From assembly GCF_002975205.1 (NCBI RefSeq), contig NZ_PCOC01000001.1, forward strand, positions 1,674,001-1,738,000: a stretch of 64,000 nucleotides of DNA, given 5' to 3'. The notes under the pieces were generated by a model. The model saw only the letters and a list, made by a program, of their open reading frames with translations. It did not search any database and was not told the origin of the DNA. Origin of the DNA: Ochrobactrum vermis (lineage in GTDB: Bacteria > Pseudomonadota > Alphaproteobacteria > Rhizobiales > Rhizobiaceae). The position numbers were made by a program, and so were the translations under genes. Shown here piece after piece: positions 1 through 7,206 of this stretch. The first letter of the stretch is position 1. Each line of letters opens with the position of its first letter.

Positions 1-1038
1 AAGCACTTCCCGATTGACGTCCTGCGCGAGACCGGACCACTCGGCATGGGTGGCATCTATGTGCGTGAAGATGTCGGCGGATCGGCGTTGAACCGGCTGG
101 ATGCGGTACTCATTTTTGAAGCTCTGGCAACTGCATGCCCTTCATTTTCGGCTTTCGTTTCCATTCACAACATGGCCGCATGGATGATCGATACATACGG
201 CAATGAGGAGCAACGTCAGCGCCTTCTGCCAAAACTCGCATCTATGGAATCGCTTGCCAGCTATTGTCTGACCGAACCTGGATCCGGCTCGGATGCAGCG
301 GCACTCAGGACGCGCGCCACACGCGATGGCGACCACTATGTCCTCAACGGTTCCAAACAGTTCATTTCCGGTGCAGGCGCTACAGATATCTATGTGACCA
401 TGGTGCGTACCGGTGAGGACGGCCCCAATGGGATTTCCACCATCGTTGTGCCAAAAGATGCACCCGGCCTTTCCTTTGGCGCCAATGAATTCAAGATGGG
501 CTGGAACGCGCAACCGACGAGAACCGTCAATTTCGACAATTGCCGCGTTCCGGTTGAAAACCTTCTCGGCGAGGAAGGAACAGGCTTTCGTATAGCGATG
601 GCAGGTCTTGATGGCGGCCGCCTCAATATTGCCGCCTGCTCGCTTGGCGGCGCGCAATCGGCACTCGACAAGTCGCTGGAATATTGCAGCCAGCGCAAGG
701 CCTTCGGCCAGACAATTGATCGTTTTCAGGTATTGCAGTTCCGCCTCGCCGACATGGAAACGGAACTCTCGGCATCGCGTCTTCTGCTTTATACCGCTGC
801 CAGCAAGCTGGATCGTAAGACCCACGATGCTGGTAAATGGTCGGCCATGGCCAAACGCTTCGTCACCGATACAGGTTTCGACGTGGCGAATGAAGCACTG
901 CAGCTCTTTGGCGGCTATGGCTATCTGCATGAGTATGGAATCGAAAAAATCGTCCGCGATCTGCGAGTTCACCAGATCCTCGAAGGTACGAACGAGATCA
1001 TGCGTGTGATCATTGCGCGCCAGATGATCGGGCGTTGA
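1..1038 (+). CDS. Acyl-CoA dehydrogenase, 3' part (isobutyryl-CoA dehydrogenase-like)
   Basis: The frame is open from base 1, so the N-terminus lies outside the window; 345 residues are visible. The fragment has the acyl-CoA dehydrogenase middle-domain signature YCLTEPGSGSDAAAL and the C-terminal helical domain ending QILEGTNEIMR. By family knowledge the Glu of LEGT is the catalytic base in this position. It oxidises an acyl-CoA to the 2-enoyl-CoA using FAD, passing electrons to ETF. The next gene, 35 bp downstream, is a 3-hydroxyisobutyrate dehydrogenase, which makes a valine-pathway isobutyryl-CoA dehydrogenase the best guess. The family is certain; the substrate is inferred from the neighbour. 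Confidence 0.88.
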   Translation, partial: KHFPIDVLRETGPLGMGGIYVREDVGGSALNRLDAVLIFEALATACPSFSAFVSIHNMAAWMIDTYGNEEQRQRLLPKLASMESLASYCLTEPGSGSDAAALRTRATRDGDHYVLNGSKQFISGAGATDIYVTMVRTGEDGPNGISTIVVPKDAPGLSFGANEFKMGWNAQPTRTVNFDNCRVPVENLLGEEGTGFRIAMAGLDGGRLNIAACSLGGAQSALDKSLEYCSQRKAFGQTIDRFQVLQFRLADMETELSASRLLLYTAASKLDRKTHDAGKWSAMAKRFVTDTGFDVANEALQLFGGYGYLHEYGIEKIVRDLRVHQILEGTNEIMRVIIARQMIGR

Positions 1039-1073
1039 TTCTAAATTAACAACCGCCAAGGGAGGAATTCACT

Positions 1074-1961
1074 ATGGCCACAATAGCATTTATCGGCCTT
1101 GGCAATATGGGCGGCCCGATGGCTGCAAATCTCGTGAAAGCCGGTCATACCGTCCGCGGCTTCGACCTTTTGCCACAGCACCTCGAAGAGGCAAAAGCAA
1201 ACGGTCTCTCGATCGCTTCGACCGCACAGGATGCGGTCGCGGATGTCGACGTGGTAATCACCATGCTACCGGCGGGGAAGCACGTCATCTCCGTCTACGA
1301 AGACATTGCGCCAAAAGCCCGAAAAGATTCACTTTTCATCGACTGCTCGACAATCGACGTGGACTCAGCGCGCAAAGCTCATGAATTAGCCGCAGATCAT
1401 GGACACCTTTCCATAGATGCACCTGTTTCAGGCGGCACTGGAGGTGCTTCTGCGGGCACACTGACCTTCATGGCCGGTGGCAGCGACGATGCTTTCAAAC
1501 GCGGAGAACCGGTCCTGCAGCCCATGGCCGGAAAAATCGTTCATTGCGGCGGCGACGGCGCAGGGCAGGCTGCAAAGATATGCAACAATATGATTCTCGG
1601 CATATCGATGATCGGCGTCAGCGAGGCTTTCGTTCTGGCGGAGAAGCTTGGCCTGTCACATCAGGCGCTCTTTGATGTGGCTTCGACATCGTCGGGGCAA
1701 TGCTGGTCGTTGACGACCTACTGCCCAGTTCCAGGCCCCGTTCCAACATCACCAGCGAATCGGGACTATAAACCCGGCTTTGCTGCTGCTTTGATGCTAA
1801 AAGATCTCAAACTCTCACAAGAGGCGGCCCAAAGCGCCGGTGCTGAAACACCACTCGGAGCGCACGCACAGGAACTTTACAGTCTTTTTGATAGCGAGGG
1901 GCATGGCGGCGAAGACTTCTCCGGCATCATCAACTACCTGCGCTCCAAATCCGGGACCTAG
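1074..1961 (+). CDS. mmsB: 3-hydroxyisobutyrate dehydrogenase
   Basis: The 295-residue product is a beta-hydroxyacid dehydrogenase: N-terminal NAD-binding motif GLGNMGGPMA (residues 8-17), substrate-binding DAPVSGGTGGA near 115-125, catalytic-lysine segment GQAAKICNN near 166-174, and KDLKLSQE near 240. The length is normal. It oxidises 3-hydroxyisobutyrate to methylmalonate semialdehyde in valine degradation. A good ribosome site (GGGAGG) precedes the ATG. It lies 35 bp behind the acyl-CoA dehydrogenase, so the two are probably co-transcribed. Tartronate semialdehyde reductase is a paralogue to exclude, but the neighbour favours MmsB. Confidence 0.9.
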   Translation: MATIAFIGLGNMGGPMAANLVKAGHTVRGFDLLPQHLEEAKANGLSIASTAQDAVADVDVVITMLPAGKHVISVYEDIAPKARKDSLFIDCSTIDVDSARKAHELAADHGHLSIDAPVSGGTGGASAGTLTFMAGGSDDAFKRGEPVLQPMAGKIVHCGGDGAGQAAKICNNMILGISMIGVSEAFVLAEKLGLSHQALFDVASTSSGQCWSLTTYCPVPGPVPTSPANRDYKPGFAAALMLKDLKLSQEAAQSAGAETPLGAHAQELYSLFDSEGHGGEDFSGIINYLRSKSGT

Positions 1962-2018
1962 CAAACAATTACCCATGCAAAAAACTTGCATTGTTTAGAT
2001 TTGCTTAAGTCTCTGATA

Positions 2019-2028
2019 ACCGTACGGT
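2019..2028. promoter_or_regulatory. Palindrome ACCGTACGGT, possible repressor site
   Basis: This perfect 10-bp palindrome sits just after a weak promoter-like pair (TTGTTT, 18-bp gap, GATAAC at 2015-2020), so it would cover a transcription start near 2027. The same decamer forms the core of the 14-bp palindrome in the leader of the TetR gene at 62 kb. The role as an operator is inferred. Confidence 0.35.
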
Positions 2029-2053
2029 AACGATGTTGAGCTAGAAAGGAGCA

Positions 2054-2194
2054 CGAGACGGGTTTACCCGGCTCGACGCTCCGGATCTGGTACTGCGTAC
2101 CGGAGCTCAGTATATCCCGCCAGTGTATTGTTCGGCGGAGATGCCATGCGTAATTGGCAAAACCGTGCACCTCATGGCAGCGCGGTTTTTGCCA
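2054..2194 (+). ncRNA. Candidate structured RNA (leader or sRNA) before the glycosyltransferase gene
   Basis: The 360-bp gap between mmsB and the glycosyltransferase holds no convincing gene but a row of helices. CGAG/CTCG (2054-2057/2072-2075) encloses CGGG/CCCG. GCTCC/GGAGC (2078-2082/2102-2106) encloses GGTAC/GTACC (2089-2093/2097-2101). CCGCC/GGCGG pairs 2117-2121 with 2134-2138. TGGCAAAACCG (2155-2165) pairs with CGGTTTTTGCCA (2183-2194) with one bulge. GCCATG (2143-2148) also complements CATGGC (2173-2178) in the loop of that last helix, so a pseudoknot or an alternative fold is possible. No U-tract follows, so this is not a plain terminator. I do not recognise a known riboswitch family. 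The + strand is assumed because the downstream gene lies there. Confidence 0.45.
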
Positions 2195-2321
2195 TTGCAG
2201 CCTGCAAATAGTTGCCTGAATTTGGCCCGATGCCCTTGATCTCAAGGGAATACACAATTACACGCCTTTGTTACAAAGCTTTTAGAGTAGTCCGATTGAA
2301 ATCCGGACATAATCCTGTGAA

Positions 2322-3872
2322 ATGCAGAGTGCTTCTAATGAAGCCTGCTGCACAGATGATTTTTTATTCAGGGCCATCAGTTTGACCGCACAACGATCAG
2401 CCACCGCTGCTTCCACTGCCGACAGGAAGCTTTTCGGCCTGCCTTTGGCTGTAATTTTCGTGCTGTGCTATTTCGCGTTTCAGACCATTCTTGTCACCGT
2501 GGTTTCCAACGGCGCCGGTCTCGATGACGCCGAACAATTGGCCAATATCGGTTATCTGGACTGGGGCTATGGCGGATCACAACCCCCTCTTTATACATGG
2601 GTTACCAATCTGGCGGCATCGGTGCTGGGCACGTCGATGCTTACACTCCAGATCGTAAAGTTCAGCATCCTCGCAAGCCTGTTCCTGAGCGTTTATGGCG
2701 CGATGAGGCTGCTTGGCTTCTCGCGCATCGTCGCATCGGCCAGCATGCTCGGGCTGTTTCTCATTCCGCAAATCGGGTGGGAATCGCAGCGAGCCCTGAC
2801 GCATTCCGTTGCTGGCACCGCAGGCTGCGGCTGGGCGTTTCTCGCTTTCGCCTGGCATATGCGTTCGCGCAACATCGCTTCGGCCGCCGCGCTGGGCGTT
2901 GCTATGGCTGCAGCCATTCTCGGCAAATTCAATGCCTCATTCTTCCTGATTATGCTGATCGTAACGGGACTTCTCATTCCCGAATATCGCCGGATCCTGC
3001 TCACCAAACTGAGCTTCGTCACGGTCCTGGCATTTGCGGTCTGCTTCGGACCGACCGCGCTTTGGATGTTTGCGCACAAGTCAAGCGTTATGGCGCGCGC
3101 GAACAAATTTGAGATTGGCGCTTCCGGCAATGTTCTCTTCGATCGGCTGATGGGTGTCGAAAGCCTGATAGAAGCAGCGTTTCTATTCTCGATCCTCGCT
3201 CTCGCGATCGCGGGTATTATCGCAATCATTCACTGGAAGAAGAAAACTGCACCGTCAGCGCCCCTTACCACCGGCGAGAAGTTTCTACGCCTTCTGATCC
3301 TCGTCGGGCTGGTTATTGTTCTGGTTGGCGTTGTCGCGACTGGCGCGAATAACGTGAAGGACCGCTGGTTGCAGCCTGTCCTGTTCCTCACTCCGGCACT
3401 GATGGCCAGCCTTATGGCTCGTTATCGGATCGGAAACAGGACATTGATCGACTATGCCGTCGTCAGCGCAGTCGTTGCACTCATCGTCCCGCCAGTATTG
3501 AGCTATTATCTGACCTACGGCTCCAGTTCGCCGCCCTACGGCCAGCTCGACTATCGGCATCTTTACGAAGAAGTGCAGGCGAAAGGTCCGTTCAAGACGA
3601 TCCTGACAGACAATGCCCAGATACCGGGCAATTTCAGACTGTTTGATGCGTCCTTACATGTAGTGCATCCCGAAACGCCGGATGTCAGAGCGCATTTGAC
3701 GCCACCAATACTCGTCTTGTGGTTTGGCGGAGCTACACCTAATGAGCGCATTACAAGGCTGTTGCAAAATGCGAACATAGCAATACCTCATGACGGCATC
3801 ACAACCACCGATATCGGATACAAAACGCGACCAGACAAGCACATCACCGTCAGCTATTTTCTGATACCGTAA
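2322..3872 (+). CDS. GT-C glycosyltransferase family 39-like membrane protein
   Basis: The 516-residue protein has a soluble N-terminal stretch of about 35 residues and then many hydrophobic segments. The first loop carries GLDDAEQLANIG, an acidic pair in the place where ArnT/PMT-type GT-C enzymes hold their catalytic Asp. The C-terminal part after about residue 400 is a periplasmic domain. Such enzymes move a sugar from a polyprenyl-phosphate donor to lipid A, protein or another envelope acceptor; donor and acceptor cannot be read here. The gene stands alone behind a 360-bp structured leader. An inverted repeat CCCTTG/CAAGGG (2233-2248) lies upstream. The start is uncertain because no strong ribosome site is visible. 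Confidence 0.75.
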   Translation: MQSASNEACCTDDFLFRAISLTAQRSATAASTADRKLFGLPLAVIFVLCYFAFQTILVTVVSNGAGLDDAEQLANIGYLDWGYGGSQPPLYTWVTNLAASVLGTSMLTLQIVKFSILASLFLSVYGAMRLLGFSRIVASASMLGLFLIPQIGWESQRALTHSVAGTAGCGWAFLAFAWHMRSRNIASAAALGVAMAAAILGKFNASFFLIMLIVTGLLIPEYRRILLTKLSFVTVLAFAVCFGPTALWMFAHKSSVMARANKFEIGASGNVLFDRLMGVESLIEAAFLFSILALAIAGIIAIIHWKKKTAPSAPLTTGEKFLRLLILVGLVIVLVGVVATGANNVKDRWLQPVLFLTPALMASLMARYRIGNRTLIDYAVVSAVVALIVPPVLSYYLTYGSSSPPYGQLDYRHLYEEVQAKGPFKTILTDNAQIPGNFRLFDASLHVVHPETPDVRAHLTPPILVLWFGGATPNERITRLLQNANIAIPHDGITTTDIGYKTRPDKHITVSYFLIP

Positions 3873-3879
3873 TGGGAAA

Positions 3880-3899
3880 GGCCCGGGAAAACCCGGGCC
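3880..3899 (-). terminator. Hairpin between convergent genes
   Basis: GGCCCGGG (3880-3887), loop AAAA, CCCGGGCC (3892-3899): a perfect 8-bp GC-rich stem between the glycosyltransferase stop and the entericidin stop. On the minus strand it is followed by TTTCCCATT. It probably ends transcription from both sides. Confidence 0.7.
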
Positions 3900-3909
3900 G
3901 CCTGTTCTC

Positions 3910-4044
3910 TTATTCGACGGTTTCCTGTACCGCATGGGCAGTACCCTTTACGTCGCGGCCAACGCCACGAACAGTATTCGCGCAGGACGCAAGCGTAAAT
4001 GCGCAGAGAACAATAGCAACTGGGACAAGTCGGGTCAGCTTCAT
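3910..4044 (-). CDS. Entericidin A/B-like small lipoprotein
   Basis: The 44-residue product begins MKLTRLVPVAIVLCAFTLASC: a short positively charged start, a hydrophobic core and a lipobox LASC, followed by a mature part containing NTVRGVGRDVKGTAHAVQ, the pattern of the entericidin EcnA/EcnB family. The start at 4044 was chosen over the longer frame because GGAGAG lies 6 bp upstream and the signal peptide begins there. Family members are small membrane lipoproteins linked to toxin/antidote-like pairs in enterics; no partner gene is seen here, so a plain envelope lipoprotein is equally possible. Confidence 0.8.
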   Translation of the reverse strand: MKLTRLVPVAIVLCAFTLASCANTVRGVGRDVKGTAHAVQETVE

Positions 4045-4268
4045 GACAGTCTCTCCAATGGGATTCGCGGCTCTGCTCCTATAAAAGAGCAGACGCATAG
4101 AGTTCCAAGTCTATTCAAACCAGTTATGCCTCCCGCCACATACGAAGCCCCTGCCCGGCATCTGGCGGTGAAGCCGATTCACTCGGCTGTCACAAAGGAA
4201 ATCTAGCGCAGCGTTTTTCACTGGCAAGAGAATGCTCAGTTACCACCCCAATAAACTGTGATCTGCCA

Positions 4269-5189
4269 TTAGCAGGAGCGAAACGTCTCGAAGCGACCGG
4301 AACGGCGGTAGCCTTCGAAAACACTCCGCAGATGATCGGCAACGACCTGAATGTGCGGTCTGGCTTCCGGCTTCACAACCATGCCAAGCTGATAACGGCC
4401 CAAAGGAGGCAAACCATGTTCCGGCCCCAGAGCCACAATCCCGTCGCTCAAAAGCGTTTTACCGAACGGTGCTATCGCAAGATCGGCCATGATCGCAGCT
4501 CTCTGTCCTGTGGAATGTGAACTCATATAGGCAATACGGTAAGGGCGACCGCTGTTTTCAAGCGCTTCAAGTGCACTACCGCGCCAGGCGCACCCTTCTT
4601 CCCAAATGGAAAGCGGCAGAGGTTCGCGACGATAAGCTGTGCCGCACTTGGCGCCAGCCCAGACGAGCTCCTCATCCAGAAGAACTTCCACGTCGCCTTT
4701 GTTCAGTATCGTATGAGACATGTTGATCAGCGTAACGTCAAGGCGTCGCTCATCGAGCCGCTTGCGCAAATTACTACTCTGGTCGATCACCACATCAACC
4801 GTGACGCCGGGATGGCTTTCCGCAAAACGCTTCAACACGAGCGGCAGCACACATTCGCCGATATCGTCTGGCGACCCCAGGCGAACAACGCCTGTCACCG
4901 TGGGCGCAACGAATTTCGATACGGCCTCCCGGTTGAGAGCCAGAAGACGTCGTGCATATCCGAGCAGGACCTCACCGTCACTTGTAAGTGTAACCGAGCG
5001 TGCGTCGCGATCGAAAACCGTAACACCAAGCTGTTCTTCCAGTTTCTTGATCTGCATCGACACGGCCGACGGCGTACGGAACACAGCATTCGCCGCAGAA
5101 GAAAAACTTCCCGTATCGGCAATCGCCACAAATGTGCGGAGCACATCAATATCGAGCATTGGAAGGGGATGTTGAACGGGCGCTGTCAT
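4269..5189 (-). CDS. LysR-family transcriptional regulator
   Basis: The 306-residue protein has a winged helix-turn-helix at about residues 12-70 (DIDVLRTFVAIADTGSFSSA, then VSMQIKKLEEQLGVTVFDR) and a periplasmic-binding-like effector domain from about 95. The pattern resembles the LrhA-like branch. GGAG precedes the chosen ATG by 6 bp; an internal Met at residue 11 is an alternative. It is divergent from a DUF1127 gene with 157 bp between the start codons, the usual layout for a LysR protein acting on its neighbour. LysR control of DUF1127 genes is known in Brucella and Agrobacterium; whether this protein does so is inferred. Confidence 0.9.
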   Translation of the reverse strand: MTAPVQHPLPMLDIDVLRTFVAIADTGSFSSAANAVFRTPSAVSMQIKKLEEQLGVTVFDRDARSVTLTSDGEVLLGYARRLLALNREAVSKFVAPTVTGVVRLGSPDDIGECVLPLVLKRFAESHPGVTVDVVIDQSSNLRKRLDERRLDVTLINMSHTILNKGDVEVLLDEELVWAGAKCGTAYRREPLPLSIWEEGCAWRGSALEALENSGRPYRIAYMSSHSTGQRAAIMADLAIAPFGKTLLSDGIVALGPEHGLPPLGRYQLGMVVKPEARPHIQVVADHLRSVFEGYRRSGRFETFRSC

Positions 5190-5346
5190 GACGGACTCCG
5201 TTTCTCTGCTCTTTGTTCAAATTTTCTGATCTTAAACCTTTCTATATTTCGTTTGATTGATCGTCAAGTGGGATGCACATTAAAACACGAACAAGCAAAG
5301 CTGCAGCGAGCGCATCAACTGAACTTTCCAAATGAGGAGAAAGAAA

Positions 5347-5625
5347 ATGACCGTTCAATGCCAATCCGCCCCCAATGGCCGGGCAACAGTCATTCACTTT
5401 ACGTCAACTTCATCCGTTCCGAATGCACCGTCATGGCTGCAGGAAATTTACTCCAAAGTGCAAAAACAGGTTGAAGCCTGGTCTTACCAACGCCGCGTGA
5501 GACGCAGCCGTCGTGTTCTGGAATCGCTACCCGAGCACATACTACATGATATCGGTTGGCCGAACGTGGATGATCGTCTGCCGGGCATTTCCAGAAATAC
5601 ATCAGGGCTTAAGCATGGGAACTAA
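5347..5625 (+). CDS. DUF1127 (YjiS-like) small protein
   Basis: The 92-residue basic protein carries the DUF1127 core in its C-terminal half: RRVRRSRRVLESLPEHILHDIGW (about residues 50-72), with the conserved Leu-x-x-Leu-x-(4-5)-D-I-G-W pattern. The N-terminal half looks disordered. The ATG at 5347 was chosen because GAGGAG lies 7-12 bp upstream; the in-frame ATG at 5332 overlaps that site. DUF1127 proteins are small, often stress- or phosphate-responsive, and some bind RNA. A terminator hairpin follows directly, so this is a single-gene transcript divergent from the LysR regulator. Confidence 0.85.
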   Translation: MTVQCQSAPNGRATVIHFTSTSSVPNAPSWLQEIYSKVQKQVEAWSYQRRVRRSRRVLESLPEHILHDIGWPNVDDRLPGISRNTSGLKHGN

Positions 5626-5631
5626 AATCGG

Positions 5632-5664
5632 TTGAGGGCGATCATGCGGTCCGCCCTCAATTTC
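5632..5664 (+). terminator. Rho-independent terminator of the DUF1127 gene
   Basis: TTGAGGGCG (5632-5640) and CGCCCTCAA (5652-5660) form a perfect 9-bp stem with an 11-nt loop, followed by TTT. Confidence 0.75.
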
Positions 5665-5921
5665 CCGACATTAAAATACCTTTTCGCGGCAGGCATTTAG
5701 CCGCACTTTGCAACCTACCCGTTCTGTGTCTCAATAGAACACTATCTTGTTTGCGCCATTGCCCTCCCCCTGTGAAACCGGGCCAACGCGACGAGACTGC
5801 CGGTCTGAAAGCGACCGGGCAAAACCGGGCCCAGAATGCCCCGGTGTCGTGACGGAGACACAAGGCTTTAGCTGCGTCGGGAACCGCAGCCGAGGCTTTC
5901 GAAAATGGGAACGGTCGGGCT

Positions 5922-6920
5922 ATGATCCAGGCTTCATCGGTTAAGCGGTCTATTGTCTTTTTTCTGGTTCCAAACTTTTCGATGATTGCATTTGCAACGG
6001 CCATCGAGCCATTGCGCATAGCAAATCGGATGCTGGGTTATGACGCCTATCGATGGCGATTGACATCGGTAGATGGAAAACCGGTCACCGCATCCAATGG
6101 CGTGGAGTGCGCAGTCAACGCATCACTGGAAGACGAGCGACGCTATCTGCAGCGCGAACAGCGGCCGTCGATGGTATTCGTCTGTTCAGGCGTTTACGTG
6201 GAAGAATTCAGAAACAAGTCGGTCTTTGCATGGCTGCGCGAAGAATATAACCGCGGCGTGGCAGTCGGTGGCCTATGCACCGGCGCGCATATTCTTGCGG
6301 CAGCCGGTCTTCTTTCCGGCAAGCGTTGCGCCATTCATTGGGAAAATCTGCCGGGCTTTGCCGAGGCGTTTCCAAAGGCGGAAGTCTATGCCGACCTGTT
6401 CGAGTTCGACAGCAATATCTACACCTGTGCAGGCGGAACGGCCTCGCTCGACATGATGCTGAAGCTGATCGGCGATGATTTCGACGCCAATCTGGTCAAT
6501 AAGATCTGCGAGCAGGCATTGACCGACCGGGTCCGCAGCCCGCAAGACCGGCAGCGTTTGCCGCTGCGCGCCCGCCTTGGCATCCAGAACTCGAAAGTTC
6601 TGACCATCATCGAGATGATGGAGGCCAACTTGTCCGAGCCGCAGGCGCTGATCAATGTCGCCCATACGATCGGCCTGTCACGCCGTCAGGTCGAACGCCT
6701 GTTCCGGCAGGAAATGGGACGTTCTCCCGCCCGCTATTATCTGGAAATCCGCCTCGACCGGGCACGGCACCTCCTTTTGCAATCATCGATGCCGGTGGTG
6801 GAAGTGGCGGTGGCCTGTGGCTTCGTTTCTGCGTCGCATTTTTCCAAATGCTATCGCGAACTCTATGGACGCTCGCCGCAGCAGGAACGCGCAGATCGCA
6901 AAATGCTCATCGCGGCTTAG
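5922..6920 (+). CDS. GlxA-family AraC-type transcriptional regulator
   Basis: The 332-residue protein has an N-terminal DJ-1/PfpI-like domain (residues 10-180, with VGGLCTGAHILAAAGLLSGKRC and the WENLPGF segment) and a C-terminal AraC/XylS double helix-turn-helix (about 225-325, ALINVAHTIGLSRRQVERLFRQEMGRSP and PVVEVAVACGFVSASHFSKCYRELYGRSP). In this family the first domain senses a small metabolite. Members such as GbdR activate glycine betaine/dimethylglycine catabolism, and the next gene on the same strand, 286 bp away, is a dimethylglycine dehydrogenase-like flavoprotein, so a GbdR-like role is likely. The 5' leader (5780-5920) contains strong inverted repeats such as GTGTC/GACAC. Confidence 0.88.
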   Translation: MIQASSVKRSIVFFLVPNFSMIAFATAIEPLRIANRMLGYDAYRWRLTSVDGKPVTASNGVECAVNASLEDERRYLQREQRPSMVFVCSGVYVEEFRNKSVFAWLREEYNRGVAVGGLCTGAHILAAAGLLSGKRCAIHWENLPGFAEAFPKAEVYADLFEFDSNIYTCAGGTASLDMMLKLIGDDFDANLVNKICEQALTDRVRSPQDRQRLPLRARLGIQNSKVLTIIEMMEANLSEPQALINVAHTIGLSRRQVERLFRQEMGRSPARYYLEIRLDRARHLLLQSSMPVVEVAVACGFVSASHFSKCYRELYGRSPQQERADRKMLIAA

Positions 6921-7206
6921 GCTGGATCATTGCGACGGATCGAATGCCCGTCGGATGAAGCAGCCCGGCCTTCCTGTAAAAAACCAAGAAAATCAGCACC
7001 GTAAAGCGTCTTTCGGAATCAGTTTCGCAAGATCGGGTGACGCTCATTCCGGCATGTCGCTCGCAGAACAGGCTTGTTGCGAAAAACCCCGGCTTTGCCC
7101 GGTGATAGACGCAGTCGTGTCAGGCGGCGAATATGTCGTATAAAGGCAAATATCCTGCCCCATCAGCGATTATGGTTCTGTCAAATACCAACCAGGGTCA
7201 CATAAA

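Noticed and set aside
142..1059. 305-residue minus-strand open frame over the acyl-CoA dehydrogenase
   Set aside because: The plus-strand frame has clear family motifs; the minus frame has none and is a shadow of GC-biased codons.
1958..2257. 99-residue minus-strand frame in the gap after mmsB
   Set aside because: No ribosome site or known motif; the sequence is better explained by RNA helices on the plus strand.
5248..5262. FNR-like sequence TTGATTGATCGTCAA between LysR and DUF1127 genes
   Set aside because: The half-site spacing and the right half do not fit TTGAT-N4-ATCAA.
4713..5474. 253-residue plus-strand frame over the LysR gene
   Set aside because: Antisense to a clear LysR gene and overlapping the DUF1127 start; composition is that of a shadow frame.
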